In this document: positions 24,355-36,023 of the stretch, piece by piece | How positions within the stretch are numbered: the first letter of the stretch is position 1 | How the letters are laid out: every line of letters begins with the position of its first letter | Assembly: GCF_032062135.1 (NCBI RefSeq) | Contig: NC_092862.1 | Coordinates: forward strand, 64,039,930-64,103,929 | DNA length: 64,000 nt | From: Pyxicephalus adspersus | Taxonomy: Eukaryota; Chordata; Amphibia; Anura; Pyxicephalidae | Direction of reading: 5' to 3' | Translations under genes and position numbers: made by a program | The notes under the pieces: generated by a model | Told to the model about the DNA's origin: nothing | The model's database searches: none | Seen by the model: only the letters and a program-made list of their open reading frames with translations

Positions 24355-26440
24355 CTGTGTAATTTTGTTTAACACTGTATAGAGAATGGATATCAATTTT
24401 GAAGCTAGTGGGGTTTGAAGACATGCATGCTCTAGAACTTACAACCCATTGCATGTCAAGGACGAGATCCAGTGATTAAGTTGGATATAACGGAATAATT
24501 CTTGACTGGGAGCTTGGTGGGTGTTGATAAATGCTTTCCAGCCTAATATGCATGTTTTCCCTATCAGAGAGAGTAGCCATGGTCTATCCACCACTGGAAT
24601 GCTTTGGGGGATTCCAGGCCTGGAAGGAAAAATGGGTTGCACTGAACAGACAGTAATGGCAAGTCTAGGGATATAAGACCACTGCAATATTAATATTTTA
24701 TTCCATTCCAAACCTGCAGAATCTGCCTAAGGTGCCATGACTATGGACTTTGAACAGCGCTGTGTAATATGAAGGCGCTATATAAATACTGTGTAATAAT
24801 AAAAATAATAAGGTGAGGGCTCACAGGAGGTCTAGATTTGGGTGGGAGCCAGGGAACTGTGCTACCTTCCACTGTATAACAGTGAGAGGATTCCAGTTGA
24901 ACCCAAAGTGGGGCTGCCCTACCCGCATATAGACTTGTGATGAGAGCATTTTGTGCAACCTGACAATATTTAACTATATTGGGAGCTCCCAATCCACTCT
25001 GTTTCTTGTGTGCGAACATGGTTTTTTTGGAAAATCCTTGTTTTTTTTTGTTGGCCCAGATAAATAAAAATATTGCTTTTTGAAGCGAACATAAAACTGC
25101 CATAGGGGCTGGTACTGGGAGGATTTGAAAATAATACAATAATTTGGATAGAATTGTCATTTTTGCTGAGTTTACTCTTCCCCGCAACTAAATATGGATG
25201 GATGCTTCATTTAATTAGTAATGCTTTTAATTGCCTAAATAATGGTGCATAGTTCAAAGTGAATACAGAATCAGGTGTATTCCCAGATAATCTAAATGGC
25301 AGGATGCCCACTGAAAACAGAAAGAACGTTGTAAGGAAAGACGTTTCTCATTAGATAAAATTAAGTCTAATGCTGTCGATTTGATTACCAGACCTGATAT
25401 TTGTGCAAAATCCCTCAATAATACCAATAAGTTTGGAAGCAAAATTATTGGCAGAGAGATTGTTAACAGTATACTGTCCATGCCATGGATATTAGGGTTT
25501 GATCTGATTAATTGTGCCAAGGGTTCCAGAGCTAGAAGGAAAAGCAATGGGGAAAGGGGTCAGCGTTGACTGGTACCGCGTTCAATTTGGAAAGCTGCTC
25601 AGAAATAGTAAGACTACCGTACTTTTTGCTGATGGACTTGAACATAGGGCCTTGAGCCATGGCATAAAATTGGATCTGATCCCCCGTTTGGGGAGTATAT
25701 ACAGTAAAAAAATCTCAGGACAGGGAATCAAAAGCCTTAAGGATATCCAAGGCCAGGAGTATACTCTGCAACTTCCTTTGTTGTGTTATTTGGAGAAGAC
25801 TGATAACCTTCTGAGTGCAATCCAGTGCCTGTCTGCCCAACACAAAGCCTACCTGATCCTTATGGATTACGATTGGTAAAAATAAATTCAATCTGGTAGC
25901 TAAAATTTTTGTATTGAGCTTTATATCTATGTTTAAAAGTGATATTGGTCTGTAGTTCTGCAGATCTAACGTGTCTTTTCTTGGCTTGGGAATCATGGCT
26001 ATGTGTGCCCGTAGGGACAAATTAAGATCATGCTGATGGTTTCTAAGATAATCAAAATGATTGGCTAGATGTGGGGCCAATATGGTGGAGAATTTTTTAT
26101 AATAGTTAGTCGAGTACCCATCTGACCCCGGAGATTTATTTAATTTTAAAGCCTTGATGACCATCAAAACATCAGTTGTTATTTTTGCTTCCATTCTCTT
26201 CGCCATGGATTTAGTTAGAGTAGGTAGAGTTATATGTTCCAACAATATTTCTGCATTATGTTGTTGAAATGGCAGTGGTGCGACATATAGTTTGTTAAAG
26301 ATATGCTTGAAGTGATCCACTTTTTTATGAGGATGAGTGATAGAACCTTTGGGAAGTTTTAACATGGTAAGAGGTGTTCTTGTTGATGTATCATTAGATA
26401 ACTTCACTAGTATAGGACCAGGTTTGTTCGCCCGGCGTAG
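24355..26440 (-). pseudogene. Tx1/L1-like ORF2 remnant B
   Basis: Minus-strand order: LNKSPGSDGYSTNYYKKF (about 26150), MIPKPRKDTLDLQNYRPISL and ILATRLNLFLP (about 26000-25900), DQVGFVLGRQA, LALDILKAFDSL (motif A, about 25720), LALEPLAQLI (about 25520), YLGIHL (about 25270), and GRVNSAKMTILSKLLYYFQI with LFIWANKKKQGFSKK (about 25180-25030). The C-terminal connection region follows to about 24440. At the expected FADD motif the bases read GCC AAT AAT and are out of frame, so both catalytic Asp codons are lost. Remnant A is a separate element: both carry overlapping parts of ORF2. A SINE-tail insertion splits it at 24732-24811. Confidence 0.85.
24732..24811 (+). mobile_element. SINE/L2 3'-tail fragment inside L1 remnant B
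   Basis: ACAGCGCTGTGTAATATG...GGCGCTATATAAATACTGTG with an (AAT)n end interrupts the minus-strand L1 reading order. It therefore inserted after the L1. The same tail is at 24290, 32400, 58781 and, reversed, 58899-58970. Confidence 0.75.
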
Positions 26441-26639
26441 CAGTTTCGTTTAGACCACCTCAATGGTGCTTTGCAACCTGATAGTCTAATTGATTTAATT
26501 GAAGTTTAATTTGTGTGCATCCCAAAGCGTGACTTGGGAAATCATACAGTGGATATTGAACTCAAAATATTGTTCCAGTGCTCACTCAATTTCCCCTGTC
26601 AACTCAACAGGGGACAACAACAAGGTATCATTTAGGTAT

Positions 26640-27330
26640 CAATCTTCCTTGGATTGAGTACTGAAAAATTAAAAGCAGGAATCTTTGATGAACCCTAGAT
26701 TTGGAAATAGATAAATTACTGATACTGCTTCTGCCTAGCACAGCTATGTCATGGTTGTCAAGAACTTCTTGAGTAACCATAAAGTACAAAATTATGAAGA
26801 ACTGCTACAAAACTTGCTTACTATTAACATAAAGCTAAACTATCTCCATAGGTGTTTGCAAAAATTTCCAGAAAACCTTTTAGTGTAGAACAAAGGTAGA
26901 GGTTTCATCAAGATATAAAGGTGTTGGAAGAAAGGTATCAGGGCAGATGGGATAGACACATGATGGCAGACTACTGCAGGAGCCTTCAACATGATTGTCC
27001 TGATCATCACCATAAAAGCAAAACATACGAACAGAGTTTATGACTTCTTTGTGATTAGTTCTGTAAATTACTGAATATAGAATATATTGACATTAAGTAT
27101 TTTACTTAGTATTTTACTTGGGCATAGTTTAATTTTCATGTTTCATTAGTTTTCTGTTAGGTTATTATTGAGGTCATTATTTCAAAAACTAGAGCCAATC
27201 TAGCAAACCCAGTACCATATTTGGAATCTGTGCATCAAACATAACTTAAAATGACTTTAATCTGTTTGGTAAGAAAATGTTTGTTGAACAGTGTTATCAA
27301 TGAAATTAACTGTTACAGATCAAACCTTTC
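26640..27330 (+). pseudogene. Eroded transposon-associated ORF, copy R (plus)
   Basis: This is the inverted partner of 17700-18435. Readable pieces are HSYVMVVKN-like text, then INIKLNYLHRCLQKFPENL. After a 1-nt loss comes HQDIKVLEERYQGRW with DRHMMADYCRSLQHDC, ending with a stop near 27040. I recall the order FHQDI, RYQGRW, ADYC as a conserved C-terminal block of a widespread repeat-encoded protein family of unknown function. The non-coding 3' flank to about 27330 also matches copy L. Internal stops show it is dead. Confidence 0.65.
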
Positions 27331-27364
27331 AGTTAAAGTTTAACTAAAGTCATTAAAAAAAAAT

Positions 27365-27450
27365 TAAACTCAAGCAGGTGGGTTATTTATTGCAAAAGGG
27401 ATAGGAGATGTCCCTTCTGCAATAAAAGAAACGTATGTGCCTGGTTTCAT
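27365..27450. repeat. Foldback repeat piece around TTTATTGCA...TGCAATAAA
   Basis: TTTATTGCAAAAGGGATAGG pairs with CCCTTCTGCAATAAA a few bases on. Similar words (TTTATTGCAAAAAGTCCC) occur near 35189, suggesting one interspersed family. Confidence 0.4.
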
Positions 27451-27477
27451 TATTTTTATTATATTAGTTCTACTTTA

Positions 27478-27478
<1 letters not shown>

Positions 27479-27534
<56 letters not shown>

Positions 27535-27551
27535 TTTTATTTTTTTTTTTA
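27479..27551. repeat. (TA)n then poly-T
   Basis: About 26 TA units (27479-27530) are followed by a T-rich run to 27551. Confidence 0.95.
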
Positions 27552-28057
27552 AACAAAGCACATTTAAAACATTATATTTAGAAAACATTAGAATTGTTTT
27601 TTGCTTTGTAAAAAGTCTTTGCAACATAAAACGGTAGATTTGCAAAAGTCAAAGACAGTAAGATTTATGTCAAGCAGAGATAATCCATAGTCAAAGGTAA
27701 ATGAGAAGGTTAATTTTTAATGATATATTCATCCCACTCATACTTCCACTCTTGGTGTACTCTAACATGCCAGTCAGTAGATCACTTACAGAGTTAAGAG
27801 TTTTCCAAAATGCAAAAGTGAAGTGAAGTTTTACTTTCTTTTACTTCTTTCTCATTTAGGCTGTATTTACACTGTCATCATGTCTTAACTCCTACCCTTA
27901 ACGTGCATGTGTAAATATTTCTATGCATTGTGCGGGCTGCCTAATACAGCAAATGACGCACACCAGCAGTGCAATAACATGATTGTTATGGGTTGCAGTT
28001 TTGGTGCATTGGGGTGCTATTTAGAATGAATGGCACCACAACACATAATAACACATT

Positions 28058-28267
28058 GGACCTGATTTAATAAAGCTCTGCAAGACAGGAGAAGATACAC
28101 TATAATGAGTAGACGTGGGTGATCCAGTAAACCTGGTAACATCATTTGCTGTTAGTTTAAAAATGTTTTCAGTCCTGGACTAAATCCATTCCAGGTTTGC
28201 TGGATCACCAAGGTTCTCCCATGACAATCCATCATCTCTATTCTTAGAGGTTTCATAAATCAGGCCC
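28058..28267. mobile_element. Palindromic MITE family A, copy 2 (full length)
   Basis: The ends GGACCTGATTTAATAAAGCT and the complement of CATAAATCAGGCCC pair through most of the 210 bp. Inner words are GGGTGATCCAGTAAACCTGG and CCAGGTTTGCTGGATCACC. CATT lies just outside both ends (28054-28057; 28267-28270, overlapping the last C), a possible 4-bp target duplication. There is no coding sequence. It may be nested in another element, because GTATTTACACTGTCATCATG at 27870 and the block after 28268 look like halves of one repeat. Confidence 0.85.
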
Positions 28268-29030
28268 ATTGTGTTACCCCCACATAAAGATTGTTGTTAC
28301 CTAAAGAACGTGTTATAATGGAAAATAATTCTTACAGGGGTAAATGTGTCACATGCAGACAGAATTTTGCTAAATGCTGTCGGGTTCAACTGCTGCCTTT
28401 ATAAATCCATTTGAAAGTAATATTTTTCATGCAAATTGCTTATCTGACTTGACATTTTTTGCCTATTTATCATGGGTGGCAGCGCTATAGAATCATACTA
28501 CAATTGCTGGAAATGAGAATTTCCTGCTCATCACCATGGCTACTTCGAGCTTTGTAGTTGTAGTTTTCCAAAGATGAGGATATATTATGAAATACAAAAT
28601 ATATGTCACCGATTAAAAAAGTTGCCAATTGTAATATATGAGGCATTTTAAATTCTAATGCCAACAAATTGTAGTACAGATTGGAAAAATACCTATTTGA
28701 AGATGGCCCTTGTATGAAATCAACAATCAATTTAGGGTGTAAAATTCGGAACTTGAGAAAAATTAAAATAACCTCGTCATTATGTTGAATGTGATATTGG
28801 AGAAAAAGATCTACAAAATCATATTAATATGATTATGAATACCACACATAATTTAAAGAAAAAACATTTAAGAGGCTAGCAAAAACATATTTGATTGTTA
28901 ATGTCTTTTGCACAGGGGGTTGGGGTAAATGACATTGGAGTTTCCATAAACTTCTGATAATAGCATATGCATAGCTTTCAATAATATTTAATCATAGGTC
29001 ATAGGTAATACAATTATATATTTTATAATA

Positions 29031-29074
<44 letters not shown>

Positions 29075-31770
29075 AAGTCTTATGGATTTAATTACTATAA
29101 TATAGACTAAGAGGGTATTTATCATTTAGTAAGGCCTTTCTAAAGCTACTTTGACCTCAATTAAATATCATCTATAATCATTTGGCATCTTGAAAGTAAT
29201 CAAATATGTCAGTCTTCTTCGAAGTTCTACTGAAGAAACTTTAGAAAACTGCAAAACATCTCCAATGTTATAAGAACATATCCAGGTAAATGTGACTAAA
29301 TACTACTAGATCTATAATGCTCAGATAAATGAGAGCCTTCAGGGACAAGTTAGAGTAATACTGACTGTGCTCTAGTTGATGGGTGCAACTATGGTTCCAT
29401 GGAACCCCAGTTGACAAACATTGAGATAAGATATTAATATCTCCAAGGAAAGTGTTCCTACTGTTTACAATAACAATTGGCAGAGTAGTCTTGGAGATTT
29501 ATATAGCATGGAGTTCTTACAATGGTCTACATTAGTCTTTGGAAAAGAGAGGGAAGACAATGGAGTGATATGGGAACAGACAAAGGTTAAACATTTATGA
29601 TCATTATTCAATATATTGATCAAACCTATACCTAACTTATTTTATTCTGAGCAGATGATCTCATCTTATCATGCCTTATCAATCTGAAGACTCAATCACC
29701 ATGGAATATTTTTCGCTTTTCCTCATCAAATCCTGATTAAATCTCCCCAGATGTTCTCTTAGTTCCTTCTCTTTAATACCAAATGATGGAAGAGTTGACA
29801 AGATGACATTGTGTGACTGTAATTGTAGTTTTATAATGCCAATATAAAGTAATTCCTTCCTGTAATAACCAATCAATTGTTCCATCATCTTTTAGAAACA
29901 TTTTTGTAAATTTGCTTTCCATTGTTACTTTAAAGTAGAATCTATATTTCGGACATTTGGAAAGATCTGATCTGATTTACTAATATACCATTTACTAGCA
30001 TAGGATGGGAACACATCTCCATATGTTGTGGAAAGCTGTACAACTATATGTTGTAAACAAAAGACAGGTACACTCAGCAGTAATATCCAGATTGCTATGT
30101 ACAGCTAGCACAAACATAAAAACAAGTGGTTGATGTATATGCATTGAACTATATACTACACGCATTATATATATTATATAAGTATAAAAGTATATTCTAC
30201 TTCATAATCATTCATAAGTTCATAAGGTGTAACATGTGTGGCAAATGTATGCCATATTCAGCAGATATGCACAGCATACTAGCCAACTGTGGCACAGACT
30301 TACAATAGTTATTTGTGGACACTACATGTTCAGAAACCAATCACTACTGCAATTCACAAAGCCGCCATCTTTTCCACTGACTGCACAGAAAATTTTTGGG
30401 TCCACGCAATCATCTTAAGTTATTGGATGACCACTAAAGATATAACTTATGCACATTGTCCCTAGCGTTTGGCTCTATATCCTTTGTTTCCTTATACAGA
30501 GCTGACCTCCACATCGCTTGGTGCATGCACTATGCTGTGTAGGAAAAAAAAACAAAAAGCAACCAAAAGCCAGGGCATTTTTTTTTCTAACACCTCTACC
30601 TCCAGCTGACTTCTTTTTCTTGGTTTACATACCTATAGGCTTGCCTATGACTTGCAATGTAAAGTATAGTAACCCAAGGACAACTATTTCTATTTCATCC
30701 TATTAAAGTCCGATTAATGAAATGTGAACAGATTGCTACTCATTAGTTATAACACTTTGAAACAGAAATAGCAAAAATATGGAAGAAACATCAAACAAAA
30801 TAAACCAACCTTACCGTATGCTATTGTTAGAGTCTTCCTTTAACAAATAAATAGACTTGTACATCAAATTGAAATTGCAACCATGGCTTATAAAGACAAA
30901 TTTGTAAGCAGCCCCCTGCTGCCCTACTGTAGAAGCTAAAGATGATTAAGAAACACAAAAATGATACCAACAATAGCAAACACTGCATTGTAAACGTGAA
31001 CAAAAAAACAACAAAAATTTGTAATACATATGGGATAGTGTTTCCATGGAAACTAGCATTACTGCTTGCTTCCAATAATTAATGGAGGGTTTTGCTATTA
31101 CAGTAGGTTGAAACTTCTTTCCTCTGCTGCACTGCAGAATGTAGTATCATTTCCCCATTCATAAATATTTCATTAGCATAGGTTGCTGTGTTTCATCACA
31201 CCGTGTGCCTAATCTTCCCTTTGCTGAATGCATGTAACCCTGGCAGTGCAGTAACTTTCATTTTCCCCTTTTACTTGTGCTGTCTTCATTTTTTCTCGCT
31301 TGATGATTCTGTGTTGCTCAAACGTATCAATGTGCTCCATTTTCCTAGTCCACTGGGCTTTTCTAGCTCATTTAAAGAGAAGGTTATCAAAAAATGTACA
31401 GAAACAATAATTCAGAGTAAGGCAGGTAATATTCTCTATGGGAAATGAGACAAAATGAGGTTAAATTTAGAAGAAGAGAAGAAAACTGCTGCTCGTCTTC
31501 AGTTCCCAGTGTATTGTTTACTCTTATAAGACCTTCAAATTTTATTTTATGCCTTTGATTTCGTTTCTTGCTCAAAGATAAAAAAAGTGTCCTTTGATTA
31601 CATAGCAGCACAGTTGCTGCATATCACCACTGACTGCAGATCTCATCAAGAGGATCAAGGCTGCAAATATATTCTAGTAATACTGTGCATATGTGTGCTA
31701 AAGCTGTGCGAAAACAATTCAACTAGTGCTTCATTGTACAACAATGGTGCTTATCTTAAGTATCTTAAAC
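28268..31770. other. AT-rich non-coding stretch
   Basis: A (TA)n tract at 29021-29072 is the only clear feature. No exon or RNA gene is recognised; short open frames of about 60-85 codons have no domain. Confidence 0.5.
29021..29072. repeat. (TA)n microsatellite
   Basis: Pure TA from about 29037 to 29072, preceded by imperfect TATA. Confidence 0.95.
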
Positions 31771-32255
31771 CAGGGGCCGGCAAACTCTGGCCTTTAGGCC
31801 AGATACCGCCTAGCCGGTAGTTTGTTCCAGCCTAACACCCCCAGGCTGATCTGGCCTAATGACACCTGGCAACCCAAGGCTCCGAAGCTGCGGGTTGCCG
31901 GCCGGCATTAGGTCAGAACAAACTACCAGAGCCGGAGCTGCCGGAGCCGATGCGGCTCTTGAGCCTCTTATTTCTGTGGCTCCCTGATGGGAATTCCCTC
32001 TCCTCTGCAATGCATGCGGAGGAGAGGGAATTTTACCTATTGACCCCGGCGGCCAAAGTGTTAACGCCAGCCAGGGTAAAATGGGGAACATTCACTCTCC
32101 TCTGTATGCATTGCAGAGGAGAGGGAATTCCCTTCAGGGGCGTTCCTTGTGGGGGGCAGAGCCATTAGGGCGGGACTCGAGATAGGGTCCGGACTAGTGT
32201 GCTTCTGCCCACCCCTGAAATGGCCTAGTGGCCAAAAAAAGTTTGATGACCCCGG
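31771..32255. mobile_element. 485-bp hAT element with perfect 8-bp TSD
   Basis: The left end is CAGGGGCCGGCAAACT. The right end, ...AAGTTTGATGACCCCGG, is its imperfect complement. TCTTAAAC flanks both sides exactly (31763-31770, 32256-32263), diagnostic of hAT insertion. Inside, 31989-32015 and 32106-32132 form a perfect 27-bp inverted repeat (core CCCTCTCCTCTGCAATGCAT). It is GC-rich against an AT-rich background. No transposase is present, so it would need a partner element. Confidence 0.92.
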
Positions 32256-32263
32256 TCTTAAAC

Positions 32264-32485
32264 CCTCACTGCTCACTATTCCATATCTCCTTTCCTATTG
32301 TGCGCTATATCCCCCACCTCCTAAATTGTAAGCTCTTTCAAACAGGGTCCTCCTCTATCATTGTTTGTATCTGTCTGTCATTTGCAAACCCTATTTATTG
32401 TACAGCGCTGTGTAATATGTTGGCACTATATAAATACAGTTTATTATTAATAACAATAATAATTTTAATAATAATAATAATAAAT
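32264..32485 (+). mobile_element. L2/SINE-type 3' end with (AAT)n
   Basis: ATTGTAAGCTCTTTCAAACA, GGGTCCTCCTCTATCATTG and TGTACAGCGCTGTGTAATAT are followed by CACTATATAAATACAG and an (AAT)n-like run. This is the 3' UTR shared by L2 elements and the SINEs they mobilise. The 5' part is missing. The hAT element inserted at its left edge. Confidence 0.75.
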
Positions 32486-33270
32486 ACAGATACAAACTCT
32501 CATTTATGGGGTACTCATATATAATTTGACCACCATATTTTTGTGTAAAAAGTTTTTATTGTAACTTGTCTGGCTGCTGATGATAGTTTGTGTTGTTTTA
32601 ACACTCTTTATTTCTTTTTTTTTTTTTTCTTGTAATTTTAAAATGTAATTTTGACTTTTTTATAAAATGTATGGTATTCATTAAATGCCTATCCTTCTAA
32701 TATGGCTACATTATTTTATTAATATTGAAGACAAATTTAATAATAATAATAATACTCCATTATATCTCGCATGGGTGTTCGCCATACTACTTTATGGTTT
32801 ATATTTTGGTGAGTGGGCTACCCTAAGCAAATATCTAATCATAATTACATTTTTCCCATTTTTCTATTTAAGTCACCCATTTTCCCACTTTATAACTTAC
32901 ACTTTATGTAACATAAACTTACAAGCTGAAAAGCAAACAGACTTCAGTGCCAAAAACAGAAGACATAAAATGTCAGAACTAATCGCTCTTCTCTTGTCAG
33001 CTCTAAAATTCATATGCCTAAAACCCTTTAAAACATGCTTGACCGGAAAAAAGGAAGATAAAGCTGAGAAAACAATGAAACACCAGCCCTAGATTTATGT
33101 AATAGAGTAAACAAACAAAAGACAGTGCAATTTAACCATCAACAAAATGAAAACATATGTTGAATGGTTAAAAATTAACACCATTTGAACCATGCTAAGA
33201 AATACTTATAGGATATCTCTGAGAAGACTGAGCTCTATCTGCAACCAACTTTCAACCCAACTTCCAGAAA
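32486..33270. other. AT-rich stretch, nothing recognised
   Basis: It contains a short (AAT)n at about 32738-32754. The 135-codon frame at 32685-33092 has no recognisable domain and AT-driven codon content, so I do not call it a gene. Confidence 0.4.
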
Positions 33271-33275
33271 CTAGT

Positions 33276-33876
33276 TGTAAGGAACTTACCCATCCTGCGA
33301 GCCCACGGTGTCCCTGGGGGTCCCAGCCACAGAGGGAGACGCCGCTGTAGCAGGCAGCATGGCCGAGGCTGCTGCTCTGCTCGCAGCTTGTCTCTCTCTG
33401 CAGGCGGAGCGATCCGTCCTGGCCAAACTACTGTTCAGCCAGGTGGCATCCCTTGCATCCCTTCGGATGTGGTTACTGAAACTCCTGCTCTCAGCACGGC
33501 GCCAGGCGCCAGGTCAGACGGCGCCTGGTGGCGCAAGGTCATTGGTCACTCTGGCCATTTAAGGAGAGTCTGTCCTGTACACCATTGCCCGCTATAAGCC
33601 TCTGTGAACACAATGTGCTTGGGTGCATCCTTGTGTTGGTTAAGTTTACCTGCTTTTGTCATCTCCATAGTGACCTGGTCTGAAGTTGACTCTGCTTGAA
33701 CTCTGCCTGCCCTGACCTCGGATTGTTACTGACCATTCTGCCTGCTGCCAGCCCTGACCTCGGATTGTTCTTGACCTGTCTTTGCCTTAACCCTTGCTGT
33801 GCTTTATGACATTGATTAAAGCCTGATTGAAGGATATCTGGAGTTGGTTGTGGTTTGTGTGCCCAGGCGCATTACA
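33276..33876. mobile_element. Solo LTR, 601 bp, 5-bp TSD
   Basis: It begins TGTAAGGAACTTACC and ends GCGCATTACA, giving TG...CA borders with TGTAA/TTACA inversion. CTAGT flanks both sides exactly (33271-33275, 33877-33881), as left by integrase. Inside are a TATA-like TTTAAGG at 33558-33564, a candidate ATTAAA poly-A signal at 33815-33820 and a direct repeat of CCCTGACCTCGGATTGTT (33710, 33752). Length and duplication size suit a Ty3-like element. No internal region is present, so it arose by LTR recombination. Confidence 0.88.
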
Positions 33877-33881
33877 CTAGT

Positions 33882-35374
33882 GAATTGAAAGTGGGAAAGG
33901 AGTCTGCAATGTTGGATATAGAAGGAATGTATGTGTACCTTCAACCAGCTATTCACCTTCATACAAGTTAAAAAATGTATCCCAATATAAATAAATTATC
34001 TGTTGCAGATTTAGTACTCCAACATTACCAATGGAAAGCTTAAGTCTTTTGATAAAGCCAAATTCCTCTAAAAAAGTTACAATATCTTATCCAGACCATT
34101 TTATACATAGGCAGACTGAACAGCATATTTTTAGAATCAATAACCCTTCTCAAGGATTTCTGGTACCAGATGGAATGGCTTTTTTCAAAGCAAATGGAAA
34201 ACCAACAAGCAACCAGCAACTAAAGCGGAGTAAGATGAAGGAACTAGGGCCGAAAAACAAACAAATAACAGTCTAAATAGTGAAGTATACCATCACATTA
34301 GGATTCAAGTAATATCACCTACTGTAGTATAGAGGAATAAGCTATGAAAAAAAGCAAGATAGGGAGAAACTCATAGGCACACACCTATCATAATCATGCT
34401 TAGATTCAAAATGGAAGTCCATGAAATTAAAGCCAGTAACACTAACTGTTAAAAGGTGCGCCCTTACCAATTTTTTAAGATTTACTAAAACATTTTTAAA
34501 TGATGCATACAAAAACCAAGGCTTAAGCCTTACTGCCCCCATCAATGTTAGATGCACCACTGGGAAAGGAAGAGAGTTGATGTGTTCATCGTGATGTACC
34601 CTTGTAATTTTTGAGCATCAAAAAGAAAAACAAAACTGAAAAAATAGGTTTAGTGGAAAGAGCTCTACCTTCTTAGGCGTTTTTAAGTATTTTTAGGCAA
34701 TTTTCCTATAGTTTCTTTACTGCCGCCATCTTGAGATCTGGGTACATCAAGGTCTATCTATTGGGTATTGAAGTGGGAATTTTATGGAAGCATCTTACAA
34801 CTGGTTGTGCTTTTCAACCAATGATATACATGAAAACATTTTTATTGAATTTGCACTGTGATCCATTAAAAGGAATTTGTAGTTGTAGTTGTATACATAT
34901 TTTAGGGTTGTAATGCTTGAGACAATGGTCCTATTTCTTCATCAGATTTTTTGACAAAACTTTTTTCATACTTTGATATATTCAGAAAGAGAAAGCAATG
35001 ACATAAGGTCAATATATTCCTATTTCCATAATTTTTCTTTTCTAGACAACAGGTAATTCCCCAAGGGAGTTAGTTCACATGAAATAGTCTCTTTAAGGCA
35101 CATTTCTGCTAAACCAGAAGATTTGATATTAATTGTAGAGAAGCAGAGTTAAACCCTTACAATCAAAAATTGTGACCAAGAAGGTCCTTTATTGCAAAAA
35201 GTCCCTTTACCTGCATGATCCCAATTTTTTAAAATACTTACCTGTCCATATTCCATCGTGGGTGTTGTCCTCTTCTTTCTTTTCCTCTTGCTGGTTCCAA
35301 TCTGCAGCCATCTCCATTGGCTGGGCCAGGATGGCCACTCATGCAAGAATTCAGTCCCAGCAGCCCCGGGGAGT
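33882..35374. other. Non-coding stretch with a repeat piece at its end
   Basis: 34031-34276 is an 81-codon frame without known domains. The last part (35160-35350) carries CTTTATTGCAAAAAGTCCC and CTTACCTGTCC words shared with 27365-27450 and 7500-7670. Nothing else is recognised. Confidence 0.4.
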
Positions 35375-35599
35375 GCCAGAATTAGTGTTGGTCGAATAGC
35401 TCACTATTCAAATCGTCAGCTATTCGCTCGAATGAGAAAAATTATGACACTATGAGCTTCTACAGCCTCCAAACAGACGTAAAAAGATACATTGTAAAAA
35501 TATACATGAAAAGATACATTATAAAAGATTCATAACACTATTACATACCCCTGTACTTCACATGAAGATTAAAGAGCACCTGTCACATCAATATTAGGC

Positions 35600-36023
35600 T
35601 AAAGCTAGGTACACACTTCCAATATTTATTGTTAGAAAATGAACGATTACGACCGATCCACGATTATGCACGATTATACTTGAACAATCATATTGTGCAC
35701 AATTCTGTACATGCTGTAACAATATGATCGTTCAAATATAATCCACCAACAGTGTCGACGCTGGATACAATCGTTTGAACGATGCAGGGAGGGACATGTA
35801 AAGGAGAAAGTGTACCGCAGAAACATGCACAATCACTGAACGACCGTACACACGTTAGTGAAAGATCGTTGGCCAATCAGATCCACCGTGGCGGTCGTTC
35901 ATTTCCAACGACAATCCTCGTTCGTCAGCGTCCTTGGTCACTTTTTTTTGGCCAATCGGTTGTTCATCGGTAGTTCGTCGGTAGTTTTTAAAGATAATTA
36001 TTGGACGTGTGTATGCAGCTTTA
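35600..36023. mobile_element. MITE with TAAAGCT(A/G)GGTACAC ends, nested
   Basis: TAAAGCTAGGTACACACTT on the left and the complement of GTGTGTATGCAGCTTTA on the right are the terminal repeats. They resemble those at 3424-3773. Inside are repeated ATCGTTCAAA/GATCGTT words that fold back. No clean target duplication was found, which may reflect decay of the host element. Confidence 0.65.

Noticed and set aside
17700..27330. Whole region as one giant transposon with about 700-bp terminal inverted repeats
   Set aside because: The arms contain eroded coding sequence and 3' flank rather than terminus-like ends, and no target duplication was found at the outer borders. Kept only as a finding to test.
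32685..33092. 135-codon plus-strand open frame
   Set aside because: Composition is driven by AT-rich DNA and no family is recognisable.
34031..34276. 81-codon frame with Lys-rich C-terminus
   Set aside because: No domain, no conserved motif and no flanking splice signals; treated as chance.
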